A DNA stretch of 64,000 nucleotides. It comes from an uncultured Modestobacter sp. GTDB lineage: Bacteria; Actinomycetota; Actinomycetes; Mycobacteriales; Geodermatophilaceae. This document shows, in pieces, positions 1 through 8,187 of the stretch; positions within the stretch are counted from its first letter, which is position 1, and each line of letters starts with the position of its first letter. The DNA lies in the NCBI RefSeq assembly GCF_947486615.1, contig NZ_CANKUD010000013.1, positions 1 through 64,000 on the forward strand. The letters run 5' to 3'. Below the pieces are notes generated by a model, which ran no database searches, was not told the DNA's origin, and saw only the letters and a program-made list of their open reading frames with translations. The position numbers and the translations under genes were made by a program.

Positions 1-318
1 ATGGGCCCCGATGGGACGCCGCTGGACCTGGGCCGGGACCACCGGGTGGTCACCCCCGGCCTGCGCAGAGCAGTCGAACGGCGGGACAAGTCGTGTGTGT
101 TCACCGGCTGCGGTGCCCCGACGTGGTGGTGCGAGGTGCACCACCTCATCCACTGGCTGCACGACGGCGAGACCAGCCTGGAGAACTCAGCGTTGTTGTG
201 CGAACGCCACCACACCAAGGTCCACCACGGCTTCCGCGTCGAACGACAACCGGATGGCCGATGGCGCACCTGGCGACCCGACGGCACCGAGATCCTCATC
301 GGACCACTTCTTCATTGA
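1..318 (+). CDS. HNH endonuclease, 13E12/DUF222-type, C-terminal part (cut by window edge)
   Basis: This is the C-terminal HNH domain of a 13E12/DUF222-type protein. The visible pattern is C-x2-HH-x2-HW-x-H-x-G-x-T, then N-x4-LC-x2-HH and a final HH, typical of the zinc-bound beta-beta-alpha metal nuclease fold. The first ATG of the window is in frame, but full-length family members have a long DUF222 region before this domain, so the true start almost certainly lies upstream. These proteins occur in many near-identical copies in Geodermatophilaceae and mycobacteria; their role is not established, and mobile or selfish behaviour has been suggested. The reading frame ends cleanly after the domain. 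Confidence 0.85.
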   Translation: MGPDGTPLDLGRDHRVVTPGLRRAVERRDKSCVFTGCGAPTWWCEVHHLIHWLHDGETSLENSALLCERHHTKVHHGFRVERQPDGRWRTWRPDGTEILIGPLLH

Positions 319-736
319 TTCGTCCGACCCCGACCCCGACCCCGAACGCCGACCACGCTCACGCCGTGGTCGGCTACGGGCGCGCGTGGGCTGAGGTCGC
401 GGCGCGGCGCGGCCCGGCGCCGGTCGGGTCGTCGACGGCGACGGGTGTCCTCAGGAACTGGCGGCTGGCTTCGTTCGGCCGGTGACCAGATCCGCTGACC
501 ACCCCGACTCGGGCGGCCACCCGTTCGGTGACGAGGACGAGTTCGGCGGAGCACTCAGCGCCGGCTCGGACCAGTGCGGCCCGCTGGAGACCGATGTGGC
601 GAATCCACGCGGCTGTGCACGAGTGACCAGGGATGGACGTGGCGCTGCCCCAGAACAGCAGTCGATGCTGCGTAGCGTCTGGACGAACCGATCGAGGTGG
701 AGGGCGATGAGCACGAACCGCTCGAGGTGGGGAGCG
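319..736. other. Intergenic stretch, no convincing gene
   Basis: About 400 bases separate the HNH gene from the small lipoprotein gene. Open frames exist on both strands, as expected at this GC content, but none has a recognisable motif or a ribosome-binding site at a sensible start. The right end holds the duplicated start region listed separately. Confidence 0.5.
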
Positions 737-739
737 ATG
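683..739 (+). repeat. Tandem 30-bp duplication of a ribosome-binding site and start codon
   Basis: Positions 683-709 and 713-739 match at 24 of 27 bases with a 30-bp period. Each copy contains a purine-rich Shine-Dalgarno-like stretch followed closely by an ATG (707 and 737) in the same frame. The lipoprotein gene below therefore has two consecutive translation start signals. Confidence 0.75.
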
Positions 740-1099
740 CGGTGTCGCCAGTCGGCGGTGGCCATGGCTGCGGGGCGCTTCGCGCGCTCCGTCGCAGCGG
801 TCGCCGCCGTTGCCGTCCTGGCGGCCTGTTCTGCCGCTGAGGAACGCGGACCGCAGCCGATCCTCGGCTGGTCGGTCGCCGACGACGTGGTCCACCTGTG
901 GATCGGCACCTGCAACGGCGACCCCGAGACCGAGGTGGTCGAGGCGGACGACACCGTCACCATCACCGTCGTCTCCACGAGACGTGACCCCGGTGATGCG
1001 TGCCAGGACTCGGTGTCGGTGTCGCTGCAGGCCCCGCTGGACGGCCGCGCGGTCATCGACGGTGCAACAGGGCGCGAGGCCGAGCCGATGGAGGGATGA
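737..1099 (+). CDS. Small predicted lipoprotein
   Basis: A 120-residue secreted lipoprotein of unknown function. From ATG 737 there is an Arg-containing n-region, an Ala/Val-rich hydrophobic core and a lipobox LAAC with Cys at residue 31, so it should be lipidated and held on the outer face of the membrane. The mature part is acidic and short, with two further Cys residues (TCNG and DACQD) that could form a disulfide. Starts at 707 (10 residues longer) and 764 are also possible; 707 and 737 each have a Shine-Dalgarno-like stretch because that segment is duplicated. No known domain is recognised. Confidence 0.65.
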   Translation: MRCRQSAVAMAAGRFARSVAAVAAVAVLAACSAAEERGPQPILGWSVADDVVHLWIGTCNGDPETEVVEADDTVTITVVSTRRDPGDACQDSVSVSLQAPLDGRAVIDGATGREAEPMEG

Positions 1100-1186
1100 C
1101 CGACCGCCGCGGGCCGGTCGCGCCACCCGGGCCGCCGCTCCGGCGAACGGGGCCGGCAGGGCGCCGGGTTGCGGCATGCTGCCGGG

Positions 1187-4168
1187 ATGCCTGACCCCGC
1201 CGAGCTGCGTCGTCGCGTCCTGGCTGCCTGGACCGACTCCCCGGCCCGCTTCCGGGAGGACGCCAACGCCGAGGAGGACCTGGTCCGCGGCGGCTACCGG
1301 GACCGGCTGCTGGTCGAGCTGGCGCAGAACGCCGCCGACGCCGCCGCCCGGGCCGGGGTGCCCGGCCACCTGCGGATCGAGCTGGCCGGCGGCACCCTCC
1401 GGGCCGCGAACACCGGGGCACCGCTGGACCGGGACGGGGTGCAGGCGCTGGCCACCCTCCGGGCCAGCGCGAAGCGGGACACCGCGGACAGCGTCGGCCG
1501 CTTCGGCGTCGGGTTCGCCGCCGTCCTCGCGGTCACCGACGAGCCCGCCGTCGTCTCCACCGACCGGTCGGTGCGGTTCAGTGCGGCTGGGACGCGGTCC
1601 GCGGTCGCCGGGGTCCCCGCGTTGGCGGACGAGCTGGCCCGCCGGGGCGGCGACGTCCCGGTGCTGCGGCTGCCCTTCGACACCGACGGCCACCCGCCGG
1701 CCGGGTTCGCCACCGAGGTCGTGCTCCCGCTGCGCGACGCAGCCCGCGACCAGGTGCGCGCGGCGCTCACCGGCCTGGACGCCGGTCTGCTGCTGGCGCT
1801 GCCGACGTTGAGCCGGGTCGACGTCCTCCTGGACGGCGGGGGGCGCACGCTCACCGCCGCCCGGCGCGGCGACGGTGTGCGGCTGACCGACGGCGACCGC
1901 ACGACGACCTGGCACGTCGTCACCCGCAGCGGCGAGCTGCCCGCCGCGTTGTTCGCCGACCGGCCGGTGGAGGAACGCGACCGTCGCGGCTACACCGTCA
2001 CCTGGGCGGTGCCGACCGAGGACGGCGTCCCGGTCCCGCTCACCGGCCGGCAGGTGCTGCACGCACCCACCCCGAGCGACGAGCCCCTGTCGCTGCCGGC
2101 CCGGCTGATCGCGCCGTTCCCGCTCGGCCCCGACCGGCGGCACGTCGCCCAGGGGCCGGTCACCGATGCGCTGGTCGAGGTGTCCGCCGACGCCTACCGC
2201 CGGCTGCTCACCGAGCTGCCCGCGGACCCGGTGCTGCTCCAGTTGGTCCCCGGGGTCGGCCTCGCCGCCGCCGAGCTGGACGCCGCGCTGTGCCGGGCGG
2301 TGCTCGACCGGCTGCGGCACCACGCCTGGCTGCCGGCCGCCGACCCGGAGGAACCGCCGCTGCGGCCGGACCGGGCGGTGGCCCTGGACGACCCGACCGG
2401 GCAGCGGGTCACCGCCCTCGTCGGCGTGCTGCCCGGCCTGCTGCCGGCCGCGTGGTCCCGGCGGGCCGATGCTCGGGTGCGCAATGCGCTCGGCATCCGG
2501 CGGGCCGCGCTGGCCGACGTGGTCGAGGCGGTGCGTGGGGTCCAGCGGCCGGGGGAGTGGTGGGCCGACCTCTACGCCGCCCTCGACGGTGCCGATCGGG
2601 ACGAGCTGGCGGCGCTCCCGGTGCCGCTGGCCGACGGCCGGGTCGCGCAGACCCCCGCCGGGGTGCTGCTGGCCGGGCCCGAGCTGCCCGCCGCCCGGCT
2701 CGCCTCGCTGGGCCTGCGGATCGCCGATCCGGCCGCGGTGGCCGAGCCGGCGCACCGCGTGCTGGAACGGCTCGGTGCCCGGCCGGCGACGGCGGCCGCG
2801 GTGCTGGGCGACCCCGACGTCCGGGCCGCGGTGGAGAGCTCGCTGGACCGCGCCGACGACGGCGAGGACGTGGAACCGCTGGCCGACGCCGTCCTGGCGC
2901 TCGTCGCGGCGGCCGGCCCGGCGCCCGGGGAGTTGCCGTGGCTGGCCGAGCTCGCGCTGCCCGACGACGACGGCGGCTGGGCGCCGGCCGGCGAGCTGGT
3001 GCGTCCGGGTTCGCCGCTGGCCGACGTCCTCCGGCCCGGGGCGCTCGGCGTCCTGGACCCGGAGTTCGCGCGGGTGTACGACGACGCGGCGCTGCGCGCG
3101 GTCGGCGTGCTGGACACCTTCGCCACGCTCACCGCCGACGACCCGGACGAGCTGGACGTCGACCGGGTCGAGGAGTGGGTGGACGCCGTCCTGGACCGGT
3201 TGCCGGCCGACGCGCCGCCGCCGTCCTGGCCGGCGCTGACCGCGGTGCGTGACTTGGAGCTGGTACGCGACTGGCCGCGGGCCCTGCCGCTGCTGGCCGC
3301 GCTGCCCGCCGCTGCCCGCGCCGACGTGGAACTCGGTGGCGTCGCCGTCCCGGGGTACCTGCGCTGGTGGCTGCGGACGTCGCCGGTGCTGGACGGCGCC
3401 CGCCCGGACCGGCTGAGGGCGCTCGACGCAGTCGAGTTACAGGGACTGTACGAACCGGTCGGCGAGCTGTCGCCCGAGGTGCTCGACCTGCTGCGCCCGC
3501 CGGTGACCGTGGCCGACGTGGTGGCCGACGTCGAGGACGCCCTCGACCTGCTCGACCGGCTCGGCGACCCGGCGCGCACCGTCTCGACGGGGGTCCTCGC
3601 GACGGTGTACGCCCAGCTCGCGACGGCCTTAGAGGGCGTCGACGTCGACCCGCCGGACCGGGTGCGGGTGGGCCCGGCGGAGGTCACCGATGAGGCCGTG
3701 GTGCTCGACGCACCGTGGTTACAGCCACTGGTGCGAACGCCGGTGGTGCCCGCCGGTGGCGCGCCGGCTGCGGTCGCCGACCTGCTCGACCTCCCGCTGG
3801 CCAGCGAGCAGGTGCGGGCCCGGCTGACCAGCCGGCCGGCCCGCACCGTCGCCTGGCGGGACGTGCCGGGAGCCGGGCTCGCGGCCACCAGGCTCGGGCT
3901 GGCCGAGCTGCCCGGGTCGGTCGCCGTCCACCCGGAGCTGACCGTGACCGGCGGCCGGTCGGTCGCGTGGTGGCCGGGGGCCGACGTCGACGCCGTCGAC
4001 GGCACCCCGGCCGCGCTCGGGCGGGCGCTGGCCTGGCGCTGCGGTGTGTGGCCGCAGCGCCAGGCGCTGGCCGAGGCGTTCGCCCATCCCCAGCGAGCGG
4101 CCGAGCTCGCTGCCGAGGACGCCGTCGGCCGGGGGCCGGCTCAGCACCAGCGCGGGATGGCTCAGTAG
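1187..4168 (+). CDS. Large sacsin-type HATPase domain protein
   Basis: A 993-residue protein with an N-terminal GHKL ATPase fold like that of the sacsin N-terminal repeat (Hsp90-like). The N box reads LLVELAQNAADAA near residue 45 and the G1 box GRFGVGFAAVLAV near residue 105. The remaining ~800 residues are rich in Ala, Leu, Asp and Arg and resemble no domain I know. Actinobacteria commonly carry one such gene, usually uncharacterized; related HATPases occur in protein remodelling and in some defence proteins. I chose ATG 1187 over the upstream in-frame TTG at 1169 because ATG is the stronger start. The 3' end overlaps the next, convergent gene by 7 bp. Confidence 0.8.
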   Translation: MPDPAELRRRVLAAWTDSPARFREDANAEEDLVRGGYRDRLLVELAQNAADAAARAGVPGHLRIELAGGTLRAANTGAPLDRDGVQALATLRASAKRDTADSVGRFGVGFAAVLAVTDEPAVVSTDRSVRFSAAGTRSAVAGVPALADELARRGGDVPVLRLPFDTDGHPPAGFATEVVLPLRDAARDQVRAALTGLDAGLLLALPTLSRVDVLLDGGGRTLTAARRGDGVRLTDGDRTTTWHVVTRSGELPAALFADRPVEERDRRGYTVTWAVPTEDGVPVPLTGRQVLHAPTPSDEPLSLPARLIAPFPLGPDRRHVAQGPVTDALVEVSADAYRRLLTELPADPVLLQLVPGVGLAAAELDAALCRAVLDRLRHHAWLPAADPEEPPLRPDRAVALDDPTGQRVTALVGVLPGLLPAAWSRRADARVRNALGIRRAALADVVEAVRGVQRPGEWWADLYAALDGADRDELAALPVPLADGRVAQTPAGVLLAGPELPAARLASLGLRIADPAAVAEPAHRVLERLGARPATAAAVLGDPDVRAAVESSLDRADDGEDVEPLADAVLALVAAAGPAPGELPWLAELALPDDDGGWAPAGELVRPGSPLADVLRPGALGVLDPEFARVYDDAALRAVGVLDTFATLTADDPDELDVDRVEEWVDAVLDRLPADAPPPSWPALTAVRDLELVRDWPRALPLLAALPAAARADVELGGVAVPGYLRWWLRTSPVLDGARPDRLRALDAVELQGLYEPVGELSPEVLDLLRPPVTVADVVADVEDALDLLDRLGDPARTVSTGVLATVYAQLATALEGVDVDPPDRVRVGPAEVTDEAVVLDAPWLQPLVRTPVVPAGGAPAAVADLLDLPLASEQVRARLTSRPARTVAWRDVPGAGLAATRLGLAELPGSVAVHPELTVTGGRSVAWWPGADVDAVDGTPAALGRALAWRCGVWPQRQALAEAFAHPQRAAELAAEDAVGRGPAQHQRGMAQ

Positions 4169-4542
4169 TAGCGGGGGATCGCCTGGGCGCCGGCGGCGTG
4201 GCCGTGCCGGCTGTCGGCCCGGGGACCGTGCCCGCTCTCCCGGCTCCCGGCCCGCGGCGCCTGCTGGTTGGCCAGCCACGCCTCGTGCAGGGACAGCCAG
4301 TGCGCAGCCGTCAGGTCACCGGCCCGGGAGGTCGGCGACAGTCCCTCGGCGTGCAGCCAGCGGACCCCGGCGGTGCCGGGCAGCTGGCTGCGCAGCGCGG
4401 CGCCCAGTGCGGGCCGCCGGCTGGCACCGGGTGTGGCGAGGACGGCGTGCACCAGCCGGTCGAAGCCGCTGTGTGCCTCCTCGGGCAGCTGGGCACGGGC
4501 ATCGGCGGCCTGGCCGGAGAGGGCAGGGGTGGGTCGTGACAT
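4162..4542 (-). CDS. Hypothetical protein, 126 aa
   Basis: A small soluble protein with no domain I recognise. The N-terminal two thirds are predicted helical and Ala/Leu-rich, with a central pattern of GVRWLHAEGLSP and AHWLSLHEAWLANQ; the C-terminal 40 residues are rich in Gly, Arg and His and look disordered, ending in RYY. A good Shine-Dalgarno (GGAGG, about 6 bases before ATG 4542) supports the start. It converges with the sacsin-type gene and overlaps its last codons. Confidence 0.6.
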   Translation of the reverse strand: MSRPTPALSGQAADARAQLPEEAHSGFDRLVHAVLATPGASRRPALGAALRSQLPGTAGVRWLHAEGLSPTSRAGDLTAAHWLSLHEAWLANQQAPRAGSRESGHGPRADSRHGHAAGAQAIPRYY

Positions 4543-4762
4543 GGGGACCTCCAGGAGGGCAGGGGGCAGCCCGCGACGTCGGCGCGGGCGCGCCGGGAAC
4601 GGGGGAGGAGCGGTCGGCCGGTCACGGACCGGCGGACGGCGGGGCCGGCACAGCGGCGCCCGGGATCAGCTCAGGAGATGCGCAGCCGCAGCCGCAGCGA
4701 GGTGTCGCCCATGCCGGGGGACGGTAGGGGCGGCGTCCGGCGCCGTCCAGCCCTTTACCGGC

Positions 4763-5086
4763 TCAGGAGCCCGCCCGGTCCTGGGACTCCCGCGCCTTGG
4801 CGGCCTGACGGGCCTGGTGCGCGGCGTACCGCGCGGCGTCCTTCTCCCGCTTGGGGGTGTTCTTCTCCCACTTGACCTTGCGGCGCGCCGCCCGTTCCTG
4901 CTCGCGGGCCTCGAAGTCGGGGTGCTCGGACCAGGTGCTGGACAGCTGGACGACGACCACGGTGGCCGCGCCGAAGATGAGCACCACCGCGCCGAGCACC
5001 GGGTCGGTCGCGAAGGCGAGGACGGTGAGCGCCACCCAGACGAGCCCGGCGACCACGGTGCGCTGCGACAGGGCCGGCTTCGACAT
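4763..5086 (-). CDS. Small membrane protein with two TM helices and a charged tail
   Basis: A 107-residue protein. Two hydrophobic segments (roughly residues 11-28 and 31-50) probably form a helical hairpin, followed by a highly charged Lys/Arg/Glu/Ala-rich cytoplasmic tail with repeated A-R and K-x-E motifs that should be helical. No named family is evident. ATG 5086 was preferred over the in-frame GTG two codons upstream. It shares its strand with the 126-aa gene downstream, 220 bp away. Confidence 0.65.
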   Translation of the reverse strand: MSKPALSQRTVVAGLVWVALTVLAFATDPVLGAVVLIFGAATVVVVQLSSTWSEHPDFEAREQERAARRKVKWEKNTPKREKDAARYAAHQARQAAKARESQDRAGS

Positions 5087-5413
5087 GGACACCAGTATCC
5101 GCCCGCCGCCGGGGTGGGCGGCGGGACCGGGTGGGCGGCCCGGTGACCGCGGCCGGCGCGGCGGCGGTCACCACCTCGAGCGGGTGCCGTCCACGGGGCC
5201 TCCGGGGGCGGCGGGACCGGACACGCCCACCCCGTCGCGTCCAGGTCATCGGCGTGGCGCGCGTCGCCACGCCGAGAGCCCCTTGTGCGCACGGGCGGTG
5301 ATCCCTAACGTCCGCCGTGCGGTTCAACCACCAGCCGCGACCGGGCGAGAACTGCCCGGCGCACGAGGTCGGCAGCGCTGCCGCCGGCCACGATGGGTCC
5401 GCCGGAGGTCCAC
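5087..5413. other. Divergent intergenic region
   Basis: About 330 bases lie between the divergent small membrane protein and STAS genes and must hold both promoters. An inverted repeat GGTGACCGC / GCGGTCACC (5142-5150 and 5164-5172, 13-nt loop) is the only clear structure. I cannot assign -10/-35 boxes with confidence and see no gene. Confidence 0.4.
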
Positions 5414-5764
5414 ATGACCGCACTCCCGATCGACATCGACCCCACCCGCATCGACGTGCGGGCCGCCACCTCCTCGGCCGGCTGCACGATCACGATCAGC
5501 GGCGAGGTCGACTCCGCCACCGCCCCCGGGCTGCGCAACTGCCTGCTGGAGGTGGTCGGCCGCCCCGGCACCGCCGGCGTCGAGGTCGACCTCAGCAGGG
5601 TCACCTTCCTGGACTCCGCCGGCCTCTCCGCGCTGGCCACCGCGCACCGCGCCGCCGACGCCGCCGGCCGGCAGCTGCTGATGCGCTGCGGCACCGCCCG
5701 GGCGGTCATCCGCCCGCTGCAGATCACCGGCCTCTGGGACGTCTTCACCGTCGTCGACGCCTGA
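5414..5764 (+). CDS. STAS-domain anti-sigma factor antagonist
   Basis: A 116-residue single STAS domain protein of the SpoIIAA/RsbV type. Such proteins bind anti-sigma kinases and so release a sigma factor; the kinase inactivates them by phosphorylating a Ser, and a PP2C phosphatase restores them. The phosphorylatable motif is present as VTFLDSAGLSAL at about residues 62-73. Translation should start at ATG 5414, preceded by CGGAGGT at 5403-5409; the longer GTG start is less likely. No kinase or sigma gene lies next to it, so it is an orphan here. An RsbP-like phosphatase that could act on it is encoded at 13190-15487. Confidence 0.88.
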   Translation: MTALPIDIDPTRIDVRAATSSAGCTITISGEVDSATAPGLRNCLLEVVGRPGTAGVEVDLSRVTFLDSAGLSALATAHRAADAAGRQLLMRCGTARAVIRPLQITGLWDVFTVVDA

Positions 5765-5814
5765 GCCGGGGCTGCCTCGCACCGCCGGCCCGGCGGTGCC
5801 GCCAGGATGGGCCG

Positions 5815-6759
5815 ATGGACGCCGCTGACGCCGTTCCCCGGCAGTTGCACCCCGAGCTCGCCGCTCTGCTGCCGCGACTGGGCACCCTGCTGAGCCCACC
5901 GGCCCGCGAGGCCGGGCTGGCGGCGGCACGCACCAGGTTCGCCGCCCTGCTTGACGCCGGGCTGGCCGCCGGCCCCGACGTCCCGGCAGAGGACGTGTCC
6001 CTGGCCGAGGGGCTGCCCGGACGGGTGTACCGCCCGGCCGACCCGGCCGGGGCGACCGTCGTCTTCCTGCACGGCGGCGGCTGGACGCTGGGCAGCGTGC
6101 CCGACTACGACGGGCTGGCCCGCAGGCTGGCCGCCGGGCTGGCCGCGGTGGTGCTGTCGGTCGAGTACCGCCGGGCACCCGAACACCCGTTCCCGGCGGC
6201 GGTCGAGGACGCGGTCACCGCCACCCGCTGGGCGCTGGACCACGCGGCCGAGCTGGGCGGGGACCCGGGACGGGTCGCGGTGGCCGGCGACAGCGGCGGC
6301 GGCAACCTCGCGGCGGTGGTCTGCCAGCAGTTGCGCGACGCGGGCGGGCCGCAGCCGGCCGCGCAGCTGCTGCTCTACCCGAACGTGGCGCGCGGCGCGG
6401 ACCAGCCGTCGGTGCGCGAGTTCGGGCACCTGCCCTTCCTCAGCCTGGCGGACATGGGCTGGTACACCCGCAGCTACGTGCCGCGCGGCACCGACCTGGG
6501 TGACCCGCGGATCAGCCCGGCCGAGGGCGACCTCGCCGGCCTGCCGCCGGCACTGGTGGTGACCGCCGGCGTCGACCCGCTGCGCGACTCGGGCCGGGCG
6601 TACGTCGAGGCCCTGCGCGCCGCCGGCAGCCCGGCCGAGCTGCTCGAGCTGCCGGACATGCCGCACGGCTTCGCCCACCTGGTGGCGCTGTCCCCGGCCG
6701 CCGACGCCGCCCTGTCCCTCGTGCTCGACCGCGCGGCCCGGCGGCTGCCGCCCGGGTGA
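5815..6759 (+). CDS. HSL-family alpha/beta hydrolase (esterase/lipase)
   Basis: A 314-residue serine esterase of the hormone-sensitive-lipase family. The oxyanion motif HGGGW is near residue 85, the nucleophile elbow GDSGGG near residue 160 (Ser in place), the acid is in GVDPLRDSG and the catalytic His in MPHGFAH near residue 284. The family hydrolyses short- to medium-chain acyl esters; the natural substrate cannot be read from sequence. The Shine-Dalgarno before ATG 5815 is weak. The stop codon overlaps the next gene's GTG by 4 bp, so the two are probably translationally coupled. Confidence 0.88.
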   Translation: MDAADAVPRQLHPELAALLPRLGTLLSPPAREAGLAAARTRFAALLDAGLAAGPDVPAEDVSLAEGLPGRVYRPADPAGATVVFLHGGGWTLGSVPDYDGLARRLAAGLAAVVLSVEYRRAPEHPFPAAVEDAVTATRWALDHAAELGGDPGRVAVAGDSGGGNLAAVVCQQLRDAGGPQPAAQLLLYPNVARGADQPSVREFGHLPFLSLADMGWYTRSYVPRGTDLGDPRISPAEGDLAGLPPALVVTAGVDPLRDSGRAYVEALRAAGSPAELLELPDMPHGFAHLVALSPAADAALSLVLDRAARRLPPG

Positions 6760-7211
6760 CCTCACCACCAGGGAACTCGGGTGCGCACGCGGACGGTGAC
6801 ACCTACGGTGCCCGGGTGGTCGAGTACTCGTGGCGCGGGCCGTTCGCCAACGCCGACGTCAACGCGCTGCACGCCGAGGGGTTCGGGCACCGGCTGCTGG
6901 ACGACGACTGGGTCGCCCAGGTCGAGCGGTACAGCCTGGGCTGGGTGACCGCGGTCGAGGCCGGCGAACTGGTCGGGTTCGTCAACGTGGCCTGGGACGG
7001 CGGCGTGCACGCGTTCCTGCTGGACACCGTCGTCCGGGCGGACCAGCGGCGCACGGGCATCGGCCGGGCACTGGTCACGACGGCGGTGGCCGGGGCACGG
7101 CAGAGTGCCTGCGAGTGGCTGCACGTCGACTTCGACGACGAGCTCCGCGACTTCTACCTCGACGGGTGCGGCTTCACCCCGACCGGCGCCGGCCTGGTCC
7201 AGCTCCGCTGA
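6756..7211 (+). CDS. GNAT-family N-acetyltransferase
   Basis: A GNAT acetyltransferase of 151 residues. The acetyl-CoA pyrophosphate loop is seen as RRTGIGRALV, preceded by the LDTVVRAD beta-4 strand and followed by FYLDGCGF, the usual C-terminal strand-helix. Substrate unknown. The GTG at 6756 overlaps the esterase stop (GTGA), suggesting an operon; a second GTG near 6816, where homology to the fold starts, is an alternative start. Confidence 0.8.
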   Translation: MTSPPGNSGAHADGDTYGARVVEYSWRGPFANADVNALHAEGFGHRLLDDDWVAQVERYSLGWVTAVEAGELVGFVNVAWDGGVHAFLLDTVVRADQRRTGIGRALVTTAVAGARQSACEWLHVDFDDELRDFYLDGCGFTPTGAGLVQLR

Positions 7212-7229
7212 CCCCCGGGACGGCCGTGG

Positions 7230-8093
7230 TCAGGTGGCGGGGTCGCGGTCGGGGAAGCGGGCCCGGACCAACGCATAGCCGCCGAACGCGAGGAACCCGG
7301 CGGCGACCGCGGTGAGCAGCCACTGCCCGGTCGGCACAGCGCCGATCGCGTTCATCGCGCCGTCCAGGCCGGTCGCCGTCGACACGTCGCGGGTGGCGGC
7401 CGCGTAGACCAGCAGCCCGCCGGAGACGGTGAAGGCGATGCCCTTGGCGACGTAGCCGACCGTGCCGACCCGCTGGATCAGCGGCTCCCAGCGGTCCGGG
7501 GTGGCGTCCAGGTCGACGTCCCGCATGAACTTCCCGGTGACCCCGCGCACCAGCACGTAGACCCCGACCGCGACCACCCCGACGCCGACCGCACCGACCA
7601 GGGTCGAGCCGCCGGGGATCTCCAGTGCGTCGTCGGTCAGCTGCTGGAACCGCTCGTCGGCCTGGTACCTGACCCCGGCGGCGAAGAACAGCGCCGTCCC
7701 GCCGAGGACCGCGTAGACCACCGCCTTGGCCGCGCACTTCGTGCAGACGACGGCGGTCCGCAGCCGGTGCCCGGGGCGCAGCAGGCCGGTCCACCAGCGC
7801 AGCACCTCACCGGCCTGCCACAGCGCCAGTGCCAGCATGCCGAGCCCGATCAGCCACAGCAGGACCTGTCCGCCGGGGGTATCGGCGACGGTCTGCAGCG
7901 CGCCGGTCTGGTCGGCGTCCTCGGTGCCCGGCTGCAGGAACCAGGCGATCCGGAACGTCAGCCAGCCGATCAGCACGTGCAGGACGCCGTAGGCCACCAG
8001 CCCGACCCGGGCGAGGTGCTCGAGCACCGGGTGGTCGGTGACCTCGCGAGCGCGGCTGACGGCGTCGTGCACGCGCTGCGGGACGGCGTTCAC
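7230..8093 (-). CDS. DUF1206 membrane protein (first of two)
   Basis: A 287-residue integral membrane protein made of three repeats of a two-helix DUF1206 unit, each built around a pattern like LARVGLVAYGVLHVLIGW followed by a Gly-rich loop and a second helix. About six TM helices are visible. The function of DUF1206 is unknown. It lies directly downstream of a paralogue on the same strand, 89 bp away, and the spacer carries 15-bp tandem repeats. It converges with the acetyltransferase gene with only 18 bp between stops. Confidence 0.85.
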   Translation of the reverse strand: MNAVPQRVHDAVSRAREVTDHPVLEHLARVGLVAYGVLHVLIGWLTFRIAWFLQPGTEDADQTGALQTVADTPGGQVLLWLIGLGMLALALWQAGEVLRWWTGLLRPGHRLRTAVVCTKCAAKAVVYAVLGGTALFFAAGVRYQADERFQQLTDDALEIPGGSTLVGAVGVGVVAVGVYVLVRGVTGKFMRDVDLDATPDRWEPLIQRVGTVGYVAKGIAFTVSGGLLVYAAATRDVSTATGLDGAMNAIGAVPTGQWLLTAVAAGFLAFGGYALVRARFPDRDPAT

Positions 8094-8142
8094 GCCGGTG
8101 ATCGTGCCCGAGCCGGTGCCCCGCCGCCCGCCGGTGCGCAGC

Positions 8143-8187
8143 TGCCCGTTGCTCAGCTGTCCGTTGCTCAGGTGCCCGGTGCTCAGG
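8143..8187. repeat. Three 15-bp tandem repeats across the end of a DUF1206 gene
   Basis: Three units of 15 bp (8143-8157, 8158-8172, 8173-8187) share the form TGYCCGKTGCTCAGS. The stop codon of the upstream DUF1206 gene (minus strand, 8183-8185) lies in the last unit, and the same triplet recurs in frame in the other two, so the array holds three successive in-frame stops. Confidence 0.7.

Noticed and set aside
374..2755. A 793-codon open frame on the minus strand opposite the sacsin-type gene
   Set aside because: Composition is Arg/Gly/Pro-rich without motifs, and it lies antisense to a gene with clear HATPase motifs; such long shadow frames are expected at this GC content.
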